Shown in pieces: positions 1-7,825 of a DNA stretch of 53,579 nt. The stretch comes from JAGORM01 sp050255815 (lineage in GTDB: Bacteria; Patescibacteriota; Microgenomatia; Levybacterales; GWA1-39-11). The notes beneath the pieces are model-generated. The model searched no databases and was not told the DNA's origin. It saw only the letters and a program-made list of their open reading frames with translations. A program made the position numbers and the translations under genes. Within the stretch, counting starts at the first letter, position 1, and each line of letters starts with the position of its first letter. The DNA lies in NCBI GenBank assembly GCA_050255815.1, contig JBLMVJ010000020.1:1-53579 (forward strand), read 5' to 3'.

Positions 1-149
1 CAAGCCTTATCACGTCATTTATTTTGTATTATTTTGGCAGCGGGGTGATACGGGGTTTTGCATTGACGCTGGCAATAGGAATCCTGGTTTCCATGTTCTC
101 AGCAATAGTAGTGACCAGGAACTTATTGAGAGTATTTGATCGCAAGTAG
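1..149 (+). CDS. secD: SecD, protein translocase subunit (3' end only)
   Basis: Only the last 48 codons are in the window, read in the frame starting at base 3 and ending with TAG at 147-149. The peptide contains FGSGVIRGFALTLAIGILVS followed by a hydrophobic stretch and TRNLLRVFDRK, which is the conserved last transmembrane part of SecD (the RGFA-LTL-IGI signature). SecD works with SecF as the proton-motive-force-driven partner of SecYEG in protein export. The following gene is secF in the same direction, which supports the call. The start lies outside the window. Confidence is high for the family, since SecD and SecF share this region but secF is present separately. Confidence 0.9.
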   Translation, partial: SLITSFILYYFGSGVIRGFALTLAIGILVSMFSAIVVTRNLLRVFDRK

Positions 150-206
150 CATGTAGCAGGTAGCACGTAGTGTAAATACCACTTGCTACCCGCCACGAGC
201 CACAAG
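147..206. repeat. Degenerate heptamer repeat between secD and secF
   Basis: Starting at the secD stop codon the sequence repeats a TAGCANG-like unit several times (TAGCATG, TAGCAGG, TAGCACG), followed by CTTGCTAC and CACGAGCCACAAGC, which on the other strand again resemble the same unit. The result is two arrays facing each other, able to form an imperfect hairpin. It fills almost the entire gap to the secF start. It is one of about twelve such short-period loci in this window. Confidence 0.7.
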
Positions 207-211
207 CTTAT

Positions 212-1111
212 ATGAATATCATACGGCATAAAAATTGGTTATTTCTTTTATCGGGGATTGTTATTGTTCCCGGACTCATCTCCCTCATTTTCTTTGGGCT
301 GAAGCCATCAATTGATTTCACCGGTGGTTCCCGTACAGAGCTCAACCTTACCATTGCTCCTGAGAAAACAGGAGAACTGAAGAGCTATTTGGTTTCACGA
401 AAAATCCCCGCGCAGGAAGTAATTAAAAGTGCCCCGACAGAAGTTTTAATCAGGACACAGGTAATTAACCAAAAACAGAAAGACCAAATGGTTAATTTGA
501 TTAAAGAGAAATATCCCCAGGCTACAGAGCGGTCATTTGAGACCGTAGGTGCAACCATAGGACAGGAAACAGAGCTGAATGCGCTTAGGGCAGTTCTTAT
601 TGCAAGCTTAGCTATAACTCTCTACATTGCTTTTGCATTCCGTAAGGTATCCCGTCCCGTAGCATCATGGAAATTTGGCATATGCGCCATAGTCGCATTA
701 CTGCATGATATTTTAGTGGTGGTAGGAATTTTTTCTATCCTGGGAGTAATCTTCCGCGTAGAGATAGATGCGCTATTTATTACTGCGCTGTTAACCGTTA
801 TGGGATTTTCAGTGCATGATACTATAGTGGTTTTTGACAGGATCCGTGAGAACCTGCGTAAAAATGCACGTATCCCGTTTGAAGAGATTGTGAATAATTC
901 AATTCTGGAAACTATGAATAGGTCGCTTAATACGTCCCTTACTGTTGTTCTGGTTTTGTTTATGCTTATGTTGTTTGGCGGGGAATCCACCAGATGGTTT
1001 ATTGCGGCCTTGTTGGTGGGAATTATTTCCGGGACTTATTCCTCTATCTTTAATGCGTCCCCGCTGTTAGTATTATGGTACGAGTTTGACAAGAAAAGAA
1101 AAAACAAATAG
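212..1111 (+). CDS. secF: SecF, protein translocase subunit
   Basis: A 299-residue membrane protein that with SecD helps complete SecYEG-dependent export using the proton gradient. The sequence shows an N-terminal transmembrane helix (about residues 9-29), the SecF signature SIDFTGG at 33-39, a short periplasmic domain to about 120, and a block of five hydrophobic helices from about 127 to 290 that contains the conserved VHDTIVVFDRIREN segment and the DRIRENL loop. Length is typical of SecF. It follows secD by 62 bases filled with a short-period repeat and has no evident Shine-Dalgarno. The ATG at 212 begins MNIIRHKNWLF, the usual SecF opening. Confidence 0.95.
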   Translation: MNIIRHKNWLFLLSGIVIVPGLISLIFFGLKPSIDFTGGSRTELNLTIAPEKTGELKSYLVSRKIPAQEVIKSAPTEVLIRTQVINQKQKDQMVNLIKEKYPQATERSFETVGATIGQETELNALRAVLIASLAITLYIAFAFRKVSRPVASWKFGICAIVALLHDILVVVGIFSILGVIFRVEIDALFITALLTVMGFSVHDTIVVFDRIRENLRKNARIPFEEIVNNSILETMNRSLNTSLTVVLVLFMLMLFGGESTRWFIAALLVGIISGTYSSIFNASPLLVLWYEFDKKRKNK

Positions 1112-1112
1112 A

Positions 1113-1183
1113 AGTACACTTCGCAAAATTCAATAGAAATTACAATTAGTTTCTATGAATTTCCTAATTTCCAATTGCAATTT
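1113..1183. repeat. AATT-type degenerate repeat between secF and cysS
   Basis: The gap is made of near-copies of an AAATTN-type unit (AAAATTC, AGAAATT, ACAATTAG), then its reverse-complement style copies (GAATTTCC, TAATTTCC, CAATTGCAATTT). The two halves are inverted relative to each other and can pair over most of the gap. It runs right up to the cysS ATG, so it forms the 5' region of that gene. Confidence 0.65.
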
Positions 1184-2329
1184 ATGAAATTATACGATTC
1201 TTTTACGCGTTCAAAACAAGAACTTAAACCGCTTAAAAAAAATAAGGTTTCTCTCTATGTGTGTGGCATTACCCCAAATAATGCAACCCATTTGGGCCAT
1301 GCCTTCACGTATGTTTCTTTTGATGCACTCATAAGATACCTTCATTACAAAGGGTTCCAAGTGCACTATTTACAGAATGCCACGGATATTAATGATAGCG
1401 ATGATGTAATTTTGCAGGCGTCAAAAGACGGGAGGAGTTGGCAGGAAGAAGCAGATTTTTGGATTAGGCACTTCCATAAACAGATGGATTCATTACATGT
1501 TTTGCGTCCTACTAAATACGTATTAGCTACTTCTGTCATACAAAAAATTATTTCCATAAATTCCAAATTATTGGAAAAAGGATTTGCATATGAAAAAAAT
1601 GGAAATGTATATTTTTCCATAGACACTTTTCCTAAATATGGTGAGCTTTCAAAGTTCAGCCGGGAACAGATGTTGTTTATTTCAAAAGACCGGGGAAATG
1701 ATACATTAGACCCTAATAAGAAAAATCCGTTGGATTTTGTATTGTGGTTTGGGTCTTCGGAAGAACCAAATTGGGAGGCATCTTTTGGCGTAGGGCGGCC
1801 CGGGTGGCATATAGAATGTACGTCTATGATCCACGAATTTTTAGGGGAACAGATAGATATCCATGGAGGAGGAAGAGATTTAATTTATCCTCATCATGAA
1901 AGTGAAATAGCCCAGTCAGAAAATCTTACCGGAAAAAAATATGTGCAAACCTGGATGCACACCTCTATGGTGTTGTGCGAAGGGGAGAAAATGAGTAAAT
2001 CACTTGGCAATTTAGTTTTAATAGAAGAATTACTAAAAAAATATTCACCAGATGCTATCCGCTGGATGATTCTTTCCCACCACTATAGAATGCCTTGGGA
2101 ATTTGAAGAATTAGAACTCCAGGAAATTGAAGAAAAAGTTGCAAAACTAACTTCTAAACTTAGTTCGGATACCATGAACCATGAACCATTAACCATGAAC
2201 CAATTCGAAGAATTAATGGATGATGACCTTTCCACCCCAAAAGTTCTAGGCCTTATCGAAGACCTCATTCAAGAAGGTAAAACCCCAGAAGCAAAAAAGA
2301 TCTTGCAAATCCTCGGCTTCAAAATATAA
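1184..2329 (+). CDS. cysS: Cysteinyl-tRNA synthetase, short MshC-like form
   Basis: A 381-residue class I synthetase that activates cysteine with ATP. Zinc ligands are C27, C212, H237 and E241; the HIGH motif is HLGH (36-39) and KMSKS is at 269-273. The local motif CGITPNNATHLGH and the overall layout (GRPGWHIEC, GGGRDLIYPHH, DDLSTPK near the end) resemble MshC, the cysteine:glucosaminyl-inositol ligase of actinobacteria, more than ordinary CysRS (CGPTVYDYPHIGN). The C-terminal anticodon part is much reduced compared with the usual 460 residues. A short-period repeat adds the segment TMNHEPLTMNQ at residues 330-340. I start at ATG 1184 (MKLYDSFTRSK, the family opening) rather than the TTG at 1175. 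No other mycothiol gene is visible, so a tRNA-charging role is the default. Confidence 0.85.
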   Translation: MKLYDSFTRSKQELKPLKKNKVSLYVCGITPNNATHLGHAFTYVSFDALIRYLHYKGFQVHYLQNATDINDSDDVILQASKDGRSWQEEADFWIRHFHKQMDSLHVLRPTKYVLATSVIQKIISINSKLLEKGFAYEKNGNVYFSIDTFPKYGELSKFSREQMLFISKDRGNDTLDPNKKNPLDFVLWFGSSEEPNWEASFGVGRPGWHIECTSMIHEFLGEQIDIHGGGRDLIYPHHESEIAQSENLTGKKYVQTWMHTSMVLCEGEKMSKSLGNLVLIEELLKKYSPDAIRWMILSHHYRMPWEFEELELQEIEEKVAKLTSKLSSDTMNHEPLTMNQFEELMDDDLSTPKVLGLIEDLIQEGKTPEAKKILQILGFKI

Positions 2330-2389
2330 ATAGAATGAGATGTGTTTAGATACAAAGCTATGTGGATAAAAGTGGTACTCCTAAGGATT

Positions 2390-2848
2390 TCAGTTTTCAA
2401 ACCCGAGTTTTTGTCTGACCAAATTGGAAACTAGACCGGCGTCTGCTTTTCCTTTTACTTTTGGCATTAAAACACCCATGACTTTTCCCATATCCTGCAT
2501 TGTTTTTGCCCCTGTTTGCTCAACTGCTTCGGATACAAGTTTAACCACTTCTTCTTCCGGCATTTGTTCAGGTAAATAACCTTGTAAAACCTCTATTTCC
2601 TTTTTCTCTTTTTCTGCCAGTTCCGGGCGTCCGCCTTTTTCATACAGTTCAATTGATTCTTTTCTTTTTTTTATCTCTTTCCCAACTACATCAATAACGT
2701 CTTCATCCGTTGCCTCATATCCGGCGCCGCCTTTATTAATTTCAAAGTACTGAAGGGCAGATTTAAGCATGCGGATGGTAGATAGTTTATCTTCATCCTT
2801 TGCTAGCATTGCCGCTTTGAGATCTTCCTGCAGTTCATTTTTTAGCAT
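2390..2848 (-). CDS. GatB/YqeY domain-containing protein
   Basis: A 152-residue protein of the YqeY family, the domain that in GatB binds tRNA in the amidotransferase complex; the free-standing protein has no settled biochemical role. The opening LKNELQEDLKAAMLAKDEDKL, the SAL-YFEINK region and the KGKADAGLVSNLVRQKLG ending (known as K-G-AD---V---V---L) are diagnostic, and the length is normal. It lies 12 bases after cca on the same strand. An extended -10 box (TGA TATAAT, 2855-2863) overlaps the cca stop codon and ends 6 bases before the ATG, so it probably has its own leaderless transcript. Confidence 0.9.
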   Translation of the reverse strand: MLKNELQEDLKAAMLAKDEDKLSTIRMLKSALQYFEINKGGAGYEATDEDVIDVVGKEIKKRKESIELYEKGGRPELAEKEKKEIEVLQGYLPEQMPEEEVVKLVSEAVEQTGAKTMQDMGKVMGVLMPKVKGKADAGLVSNLVRQKLGFEN

Positions 2849-2854
2849 ATTGTA

Positions 2855-2863
2855 ATTATATCA
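2855..2863 (-). promoter_or_regulatory. Extended -10 promoter of the yqeY-type gene
   Basis: On the minus strand TGA-TATAAT sits 6 bases before the ATG at 2848. The TGA of the extension is also the stop codon of the upstream cca gene. A consensus -35 is not visible, as expected of an extended -10 promoter. The predicted start site falls on or next to the A of the ATG. Confidence 0.6.
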
Positions 2864-4246
2864 CTTATTTAACTTCTTATATTCTTCATGAATCCGAAAA
2901 ATTAAATATTCGCGGTTATTTTTAGACAAATCTTCGTCGCATTCTTCAAAAAGGGCTTGCAGGATTTTCCCAATTGCCGGTCCCGGCTTGATCTTTAATT
3001 CACGCATTATGTCATTCCCATCAACTTTTAAATCATTTATTGAAAATGGAGGATTTAGTTGTAGTTCTATTCTCTCCTTAAACTTCTTTAACCGCCAGCT
3101 CTCAGCGGTTTGAGTACCTGACCCTAAGCGGTCGCCTATCCGTAAATCTATCATATCCCGTACATTTTCCAATCCGACTCTTCTGATAAATCGTCTTACT
3201 GCGCTGTCAGTAATATGCTCATCTATGGTAAACATGTGCCACCGGATAAGAGTGATAATTTTTTCCCGTTCTTTTTTTGAAAAATGAAGCCGGTCACAAA
3301 TTTCCCGTGTAATTCTGGCTCCTGCTACTTCATGGTTATAAAAAATAACCAACCCGTTTTCATCCTCAGAGCGGACTTTTGGTTTCCCTACATCATGAAG
3401 GAGTGTTGCAAAGCGGGTAATGGGATTGTTAGAGCCACAATATTTTAATGCCAATACATTATGGGTAAATACATCATACGTATGGTGTCTTCCCGGACGT
3501 TCCTGTGATACCCCTTTCCCCAACGCTAACTCGGGAAGAATTAGATCCAAAAGTCCTGTGACATCTAAGAGCATAACTCCTTCATACGCATTTTCTGATG
3601 CTAGGATTTTTAGTAGCTCATCCCTGATGCGTTCTCCTGAGACATGTTTTATCAATCCTGCATTTTTTACTATGGCTTCCATAGTTTTTTTCTCTATAGA
3701 AAAGGATAGCTGGGTTGCAAACCTCACCGCCCGCATAAGGCGTAGGGAGTCTTCCTTAAAGCGCTCGTCTGCTTTTCCTACTGCTTTGATAGTCTTTATC
3801 TTCAGGTCTTCCTGGCCATTAAACGGATCTATGAGCTCAAATTCTGCGTGTTTATTAGTGAGCTTTAGTGCGATTGCATTAATGGTGAAGTCCCGCCTAC
3901 TTAGGTCTTCATCTATAGTTTTGCCCCAGGAAACTTTTTCCGGTCTCCGGTGATCCTTATAAGAGGATTCGGTCCTGAAAGTAGTTATTTCAACCACACC
4001 TGGATGTTCATTTTCTGTAACCTGCGGTAAGGGAACACCTACCGTACCAAAGGAATTATCGTAAAAAGAATCAGGGAATACTGCCTGAAGGTTTTCAGGG
4101 GTAGCATTTGTAGTTAAATCCCAGTCTTTTGGTTCTTTATCCAACAGTAAATTCCTGACGCATCCGCCTACTAAATAGACTTCAAAGCCGGCTGATTCCA
4201 GTCTCTCATAAATTCCTAGAACGTCTTTATCTATTTTATGTATCAT
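2861..4246 (-). CDS. cca: CCA tRNA nucleotidyltransferase with HD domain
   Basis: A 461-residue class II tRNA nucleotidyltransferase or poly(A) polymerase-type enzyme that adds or repairs the 3' CCA of tRNAs. Residues 27-50 carry the nucleotidyltransferase core GGCVRN-LLLDKEPKDWDLTT with the catalytic DxD-like pair, followed by RRDFTINAIAL near 119, the neck domain, and an HD domain around 252-288 (HHTYDVFTHN ... LLHDVGKP). The tRNA-Gln in this window has no encoded CCA, so the CCA-adding activity is needed. The ATG at 4246 opens MIHKIDKDVLGIYERL; a TAATAT box lies just upstream. The start is separated from recJ, on the other strand, by a short divergent promoter region. Confidence 0.92.
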   Translation of the reverse strand: MIHKIDKDVLGIYERLESAGFEVYLVGGCVRNLLLDKEPKDWDLTTNATPENLQAVFPDSFYDNSFGTVGVPLPQVTENEHPGVVEITTFRTESSYKDHRRPEKVSWGKTIDEDLSRRDFTINAIALKLTNKHAEFELIDPFNGQEDLKIKTIKAVGKADERFKEDSLRLMRAVRFATQLSFSIEKKTMEAIVKNAGLIKHVSGERIRDELLKILASENAYEGVMLLDVTGLLDLILPELALGKGVSQERPGRHHTYDVFTHNVLALKYCGSNNPITRFATLLHDVGKPKVRSEDENGLVIFYNHEVAGARITREICDRLHFSKKEREKIITLIRWHMFTIDEHITDSAVRRFIRRVGLENVRDMIDLRIGDRLGSGTQTAESWRLKKFKERIELQLNPPFSINDLKVDGNDIMRELKIKPGPAIGKILQALFEECDEDLSKNNREYLIFRIHEEYKKLNK

Positions 4247-4300
4247 ATGGTATATTAAATGTCGTTACGGGAAGCGGTATACGAGCAATTTAATTTTATC

Positions 4301-5983
4301 ATGAAAACGTGGAAAGTACTTCACTCTGAACCGGTAAAAAAACTCGATGAACAGAAAATCATCAAAATCCTTCTTAAAAACAGGGGATTAGAAACAAAAA
4401 AAGAAATAGAAGGTTTTCTCAATCCTTCTTTGGATAGTGTAACTTTTCAAGCAGTTGGAGTAGATGATAGAGAGTTGAATCAAACACTGGATCTCATACA
4501 AAAAACAATCAAGGAAAACAAATGGATTGTGATATATGGGGATTATGATGTAGATGGTATTTGTGCAGCTGCAATCTTATGGGAAACCATCTATGCTTTT
4601 TACCGGCAGGTTCAGCCATATATTCCCCATAGGATAGATGAGGGATATGGCCTTTCTGAAAAAGGAATTCAGAATTTAGAGTCTAAAATTCAGAACATTG
4701 GATTAATTATTACCGTAGACAATGGGGTAGTCGCTCATAAGGCGATTGAATACGCCAAAAGCCTTGGAATTTCAGTGATAGTTACAGACCATCATGTGGC
4801 AGGAGATAAAAAGCTGAATGCAGATGCAGTGGTGCATACAACGCAGTTATGCGGAACTGGAATTGCGTACCTTCTGGCAAAAGAAATAACCAATAACCAA
4901 GCACCAATGTTCAAACCAATAAATAATGAACAATTCAATAATGAGGAAGAGCATCTCGAATTAGTTGCATTGGCGACGGTTGCAGATTTGGTCCCACTAA
5001 ATAAATATAATAGGGCATTGTTAAAATCAGGACTTGAATATCTGCGCACAACAAAACGTTTGGGACTGTTAGCTCTTTTTGATGAAGCGCAGGTAAAAAA
5101 AGAGGAAATAGATACGTACCATATAGGACATATTATTGCACCCAGGCTCAATGCATCAGGCAGGATTACTCATGCATTGGATTCACTCAGGTTATTGTGT
5201 ACAAAAGACGCTGCAAGGGCAAAAGTACTGGCAAAGCATTTAGGGAATATAAATAGAGAGCGGCAACAAATTACTTTTGATTCTGCTGAAGAGGCAAAGA
5301 ATCAAATTAGAAATACCAAGCTCGAAACTCAAAATATTTTAGTGGTTGAGAGTGAGATGTATGAACAGGGAGTCATAGGTTTAATAGCGTCTCGGTTAGT
5401 AGAAGAATTTTATAAACCTGCTATTGCAGTTTCCGTGGGAGAAAAAATATCAAAGGGATCTGCCAGATCTGTTAGTGGGGTGAATATTATAGAGCTTATC
5501 CGTTCCTGTTCAGATATTCTTTCTGAAGCCGGGGGACACCCTATGGCAGCAGGATTTAGTATAGAAACCATAAGGCTAGAGGAATTTAAGAATAAATTGA
5601 TAAGTCTGGCAGAGAAGTTAGATAAAAACTTGTTCCAGCGGAATCTTACCATAGATATGGAGTTACCGTGGAATATGGTAGGAATTGAATTATGTGATGA
5701 AATTGAAAAATTGAAACCTTTTGGCATGGGAAATCCTCAGCCTGTTTTTTTTGTAAGCAATGTTACCGTAAGTTCGTTTAAAAAAGTTGGGGTGGATGGA
5801 AAACACTTGCAGTTATTTTTAGAAAAAGACGGGAAAATGCTAAAAGGTATATTCTTCAGGCATAATGGGGATGCAATTCAGCAGGGAAGCAGGGTGGATG
5901 TTGTGTTTACCCCGGATAAACACGAATGGAATGGAAATATCAGTGTAGAGTTAAAGATAAAAGATATTAAAATTATTTCTTAA
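4301..5983 (+). CDS. recJ: RecJ single-stranded-DNA-specific exonuclease
   Basis: A 560-residue 5'-to-3' ssDNA exonuclease of the DHH family used in recombination and mismatch repair. The sequence shows DYDVDG at 81-86, VDNG at 138-141, TDHH at 161-164, the DHHA1 motif EAGGHPMAAGF in the C-terminal half, and an OB-like tail. The ATG at 4301 (MKTWKVLHSEP) fits RecJ openings better than the upstream 4259 ATG. Three stretches (4665-4695, 4885-4946, 5299-5340) are short-period repeats that have entered the frame and are rich in Asn, Gln, Ile and Lys, for example at NNEQFNNEE; they presumably lie in surface loops. It converges with the next gene and overlaps it by 11 bases. Confidence 0.93.
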   Translation: MKTWKVLHSEPVKKLDEQKIIKILLKNRGLETKKEIEGFLNPSLDSVTFQAVGVDDRELNQTLDLIQKTIKENKWIVIYGDYDVDGICAAAILWETIYAFYRQVQPYIPHRIDEGYGLSEKGIQNLESKIQNIGLIITVDNGVVAHKAIEYAKSLGISVIVTDHHVAGDKKLNADAVVHTTQLCGTGIAYLLAKEITNNQAPMFKPINNEQFNNEEEHLELVALATVADLVPLNKYNRALLKSGLEYLRTTKRLGLLALFDEAQVKKEEIDTYHIGHIIAPRLNASGRITHALDSLRLLCTKDAARAKVLAKHLGNINRERQQITFDSAEEAKNQIRNTKLETQNILVVESEMYEQGVIGLIASRLVEEFYKPAIAVSVGEKISKGSARSVSGVNIIELIRSCSDILSEAGGHPMAAGFSIETIRLEEFKNKLISLAEKLDKNLFQRNLTIDMELPWNMVGIELCDEIEKLKPFGMGNPQPVFFVSNVTVSSFKKVGVDGKHLQLFLEKDGKMLKGIFFRHNGDAIQQGSRVDVVFTPDKHEWNGNISVELKIKDIKIIS

Positions 5984-6260
5984 GTCTTTTATCTAATTCC
6001 TGTCTGTACTTTTCCGATAAAGCTTGGCTTCTTAGTCCTTCTATGGGGTGTCTGGATAAGCCGAAAGATCCTATTTTCCTATTACCGGAAGCACGTGTCC
6101 TGGCCGCCGCATCCAAAAGGCTTGCCTGGATATCAGACATTGGTATTCCTACCGAATTTGCGGCATTTACTGCTCTTACCGCTTTTCTTCCCAACGTAAC
6201 TCCTTGGTCATCTAAGACCCTTTTCATATCTGGCCCTAATATTTCCGGATATCTTGGCAT
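5973..6260 (-). CDS. Small basic hypothetical protein (95 aa)
   Basis: I do not recognise the family. The 95-residue protein is basic and predicted mostly helical (RKAVRAVNAANSVGI, then ASLLDAAARTRASG), ending in a charged helix EKYRQELDKRLKK. It has no membrane segment or signal. A GAGGAG sequence lies 15 bases before the ATG, longer than ideal. Upstream on the same strand is a perfect-consensus promoter followed by a structured leader with a terminator-like hairpin, so the gene may be attenuated, or the hairpin may end an independent small RNA. The opposite-strand frame at 6043-6357 is less plausible. The 3' end overlaps recJ by 11 bases. Confidence 0.5.
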   Translation of the reverse strand: MPRYPEILGPDMKRVLDDQGVTLGRKAVRAVNAANSVGIPMSDIQASLLDAAARTRASGNRKIGSFGLSRHPIEGLRSQALSEKYRQELDKRLKK

Positions 6261-6288
6261 ATTTTTCGTCGTAAGCTCCTCAAAAAAG

Positions 6289-6391
6289 AAAAAACTCCCA
6301 ACTTGTGGGAGTTTGGAAACAAACGAATTCCAAGCCCCCGCTATGGGAGTTGAATAAAAAGCTTGGAAATTCCGTTTATTTTCATACCTAT
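6289..6391 (-). ncRNA. Structured leader or small RNA with terminator
   Basis: The minus-strand transcript expected from the promoter at 6398-6426 is about 100 nt. Bases 6383-6361 pair with 6335-6315 over about 20 bp with small bulges (core CCAAGC with GCTTGG and TAAACG with CGTTTG). The apical part can form CUCCC-AUAGC-GGGGG. It ends in a perfect stem AACTCCCA/TGGGAGTT (6313-6293) followed by six U residues, a textbook intrinsic terminator. AACTCCCA also occurs at 6351-6344, so the terminator arm has two possible partners. This fits either a free-standing small RNA or an attenuator for the 95-residue gene. I recognise no known RNA family (not SRP RNA, tmRNA or T-box). Confidence 0.6.
6291..6314 (-). 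terminator. Intrinsic terminator in the leader/ncRNA
   Basis: Minus strand: AAACTCCCA, loop CAAGT, TGGGAGTTT, then a run of T residues, a CTTTTTTG stretch, and only then the coding region of the 95-residue gene. Confidence 0.7.
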
Positions 6392-6397
6392 GATTGA

Positions 6398-6426
6398 ATC
6401 ATAGTTGTTCAAATTCCCCTTGTCAA
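6398..6426 (-). promoter_or_regulatory. Consensus sigma70 promoter (TTGACA-17-TATGAT)
   Basis: On the minus strand TTGACA (6426-6421) is followed after exactly 17 bases by TATGAT (6403-6398). It drives the structured leader/ncRNA. Its -35 box overlaps the -35 box of the aspS promoter on the other strand. Confidence 0.75.
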
Positions 6427-6448
6427 GTGGGAAGCTACAGGATACAAT
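6420..6448 (+). promoter_or_regulatory. aspS promoter (TTGTCA-17-TACAAT), leaderless
   Basis: TTGTCA at 6420-6425, 17-base spacer, TACAAT at 6443-6448, then 6 bases to the aspS ATG at 6455. The start site should coincide with the ATG. The -35 hexamer shares five bases with the divergent promoter, so the two probably exclude each other. Confidence 0.7.
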
Positions 6449-6454
6449 ACCTGT

Positions 6455-7825
6455 ATGGCTAAATCAGGTTTATCTGAGGCTAACAGAATATTGGCGCTGG
6501 AGTGTCTTGATAAGGTAGGACAGGAAGTGACTTTGCGCGGTTGGGTGCAGGTAGTGCGTGCACATGGGAAAATTGCATTTATTGACCTTCGTGACAGGAG
6601 CGCTCTTATTCAGGTTGGTGCATTTGAAGGAGACCTCCCGGCTGAATTTGCAAAACTGGGTTCCCAGGATGTTATTGAAGTGCAGGGTTTAGTAAAAGAG
6701 CGGGGAGAGCGGTACGTAAATAAGAATATTTCTACAGGGACCGTGGAAGTTGAGGCAAAGTCCCTGAAAATAGTCCAGAAGTCTGATGCAATGCCTTTTG
6801 ACATGGGAGGCCGTGAATTAAACCTGGAGCTTCCTACACTGCTGGACTACCGTTCTCTTACCCTCAGACATGATACGGTCCGCAAAATCTTTGAGGTACA
6901 GGCAGCACTGGCTGATGAGTTCAGAAAAGCGGCAAAAAAACTAGGCTGTATAGAAGTTTTTGTTCCCACTATTGCAGCAGGTGCAACAGAGGGCGGTGCA
7001 GAAGTTTTTGAAGTAAACTATTTTGGCCATAAAGCTTACATGACCCAAAGTCCGCAGTTATACAAGCAGGTTATGGTAAGTATTTTTGAAAGGGTATTTA
7101 CCATAGCAAAGGCCTACCGGGCAGAACCATCAGTAACCACAAGGCATCTGACGGAAGCAACACAAATGGATATTGAAATTGGGTTCATAGAAAATTTTGA
7201 AGAGCTACTAGATGCTTTGGAATTTGTAGGAACATCTATGATCAAAAATGTTAGTGAAGAGTATGAACATATTTTAAAAGAATTTAATGTAGAAAAGCCC
7301 TTAGTTTCTTCCAGGGTGCCGCGTCTTACCCTGAGGGAAGCGCAGAAAATTGTTACAGAACGGACGGGCAGGGACTTGTCACGAGAAATGGATTTAAACC
7401 CTGAAGATGAAATAGAGATTTGTGCTTGGGCGCATGAAACACATAAGTCAGATTTTGTGACTATCACCCATTTCCCCACAAAAAAACGTGCATTCTATAC
7501 CTATCCGGATCCGGAAAATCCGGAATACAGCCTGTCTTACGACTTATTATTTAGGGGTCTTGAGATCCTTAGCGGTTCTCAACGTATTTCAGATTTTAAC
7601 CAATTGAAAGAGGCTATGGTAAAAAAAGGTGTTTCTCCTGAAAGTTTTGGGCTTTATCTACAGGCATTTCAATATGGTATGCCTCCTGAAGGGGGGTTTT
7701 CTTTTGGGCTGGAACGTCTTACTATGAAACTTTTAGAATTAAAGAATGTAAGGGAAGCAAGCCTTTTCCCGCGTGACATGGAGCGCGTGGATGAACGTTT
7801 CTCTGCTCATGAAAAAGAAGATTGA
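6455..7825 (+). CDS. aspS: Aspartyl-tRNA synthetase, archaeal type
   Basis: A 456-residue class II synthetase. An N-terminal OB domain (residues 15-115: VTLRGWVQVVRAHGKIAFIDLRD) is followed by the catalytic core with FEVNYFGHKAYMTQSPQLYKQ (motif 2 region: VFTIAKAYRAEPSVTTRHLTEATQMDIE) and the motif 3 ending GFSFGLERLTMKLL. The bacterial GAD insertion is missing and the length matches the archaeal/eukaryotic-type enzyme, which is often non-discriminating and charges tRNA-Asn with Asp for GatCAB amidation. That role is inference. The last 17 bases overlap the next gene, which suggests translational coupling. Confidence 0.9.
   Translation: MAKSGLSEANRILALECLDKVGQEVTLRGWVQVVRAHGKIAFIDLRDRSALIQVGAFEGDLPAEFAKLGSQDVIEVQGLVKERGERYVNKNISTGTVEVEAKSLKIVQKSDAMPFDMGGRELNLELPTLLDYRSLTLRHDTVRKIFEVQAALADEFRKAAKKLGCIEVFVPTIAAGATEGGAEVFEVNYFGHKAYMTQSPQLYKQVMVSIFERVFTIAKAYRAEPSVTTRHLTEATQMDIEIGFIENFEELLDALEFVGTSMIKNVSEEYEHILKEFNVEKPLVSSRVPRLTLREAQKIVTERTGRDLSREMDLNPEDEIEICAWAHETHKSDFVTITHFPTKKRAFYTYPDPENPEYSLSYDLLFRGLEILSGSQRISDFNQLKEAMVKKGVSPESFGLYLQAFQYGMPPEGGFSFGLERLTMKLLELKNVREASLFPRDMERVDERFSAHEKED

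Noticed and set aside
1175..1183. TTG start of cysS
   Set aside because: It falls in a repeat array; ATG 1184 gives the family-typical MKLYDS start.
6043..6357. Plus-strand frame of 104 codons opposite the 95-residue gene
   Set aside because: Its upstream lacks a promoter or ribosome binding site, and its 3' half is the reverse of the leader hairpins; the minus-strand frame has better composition and a consensus promoter.
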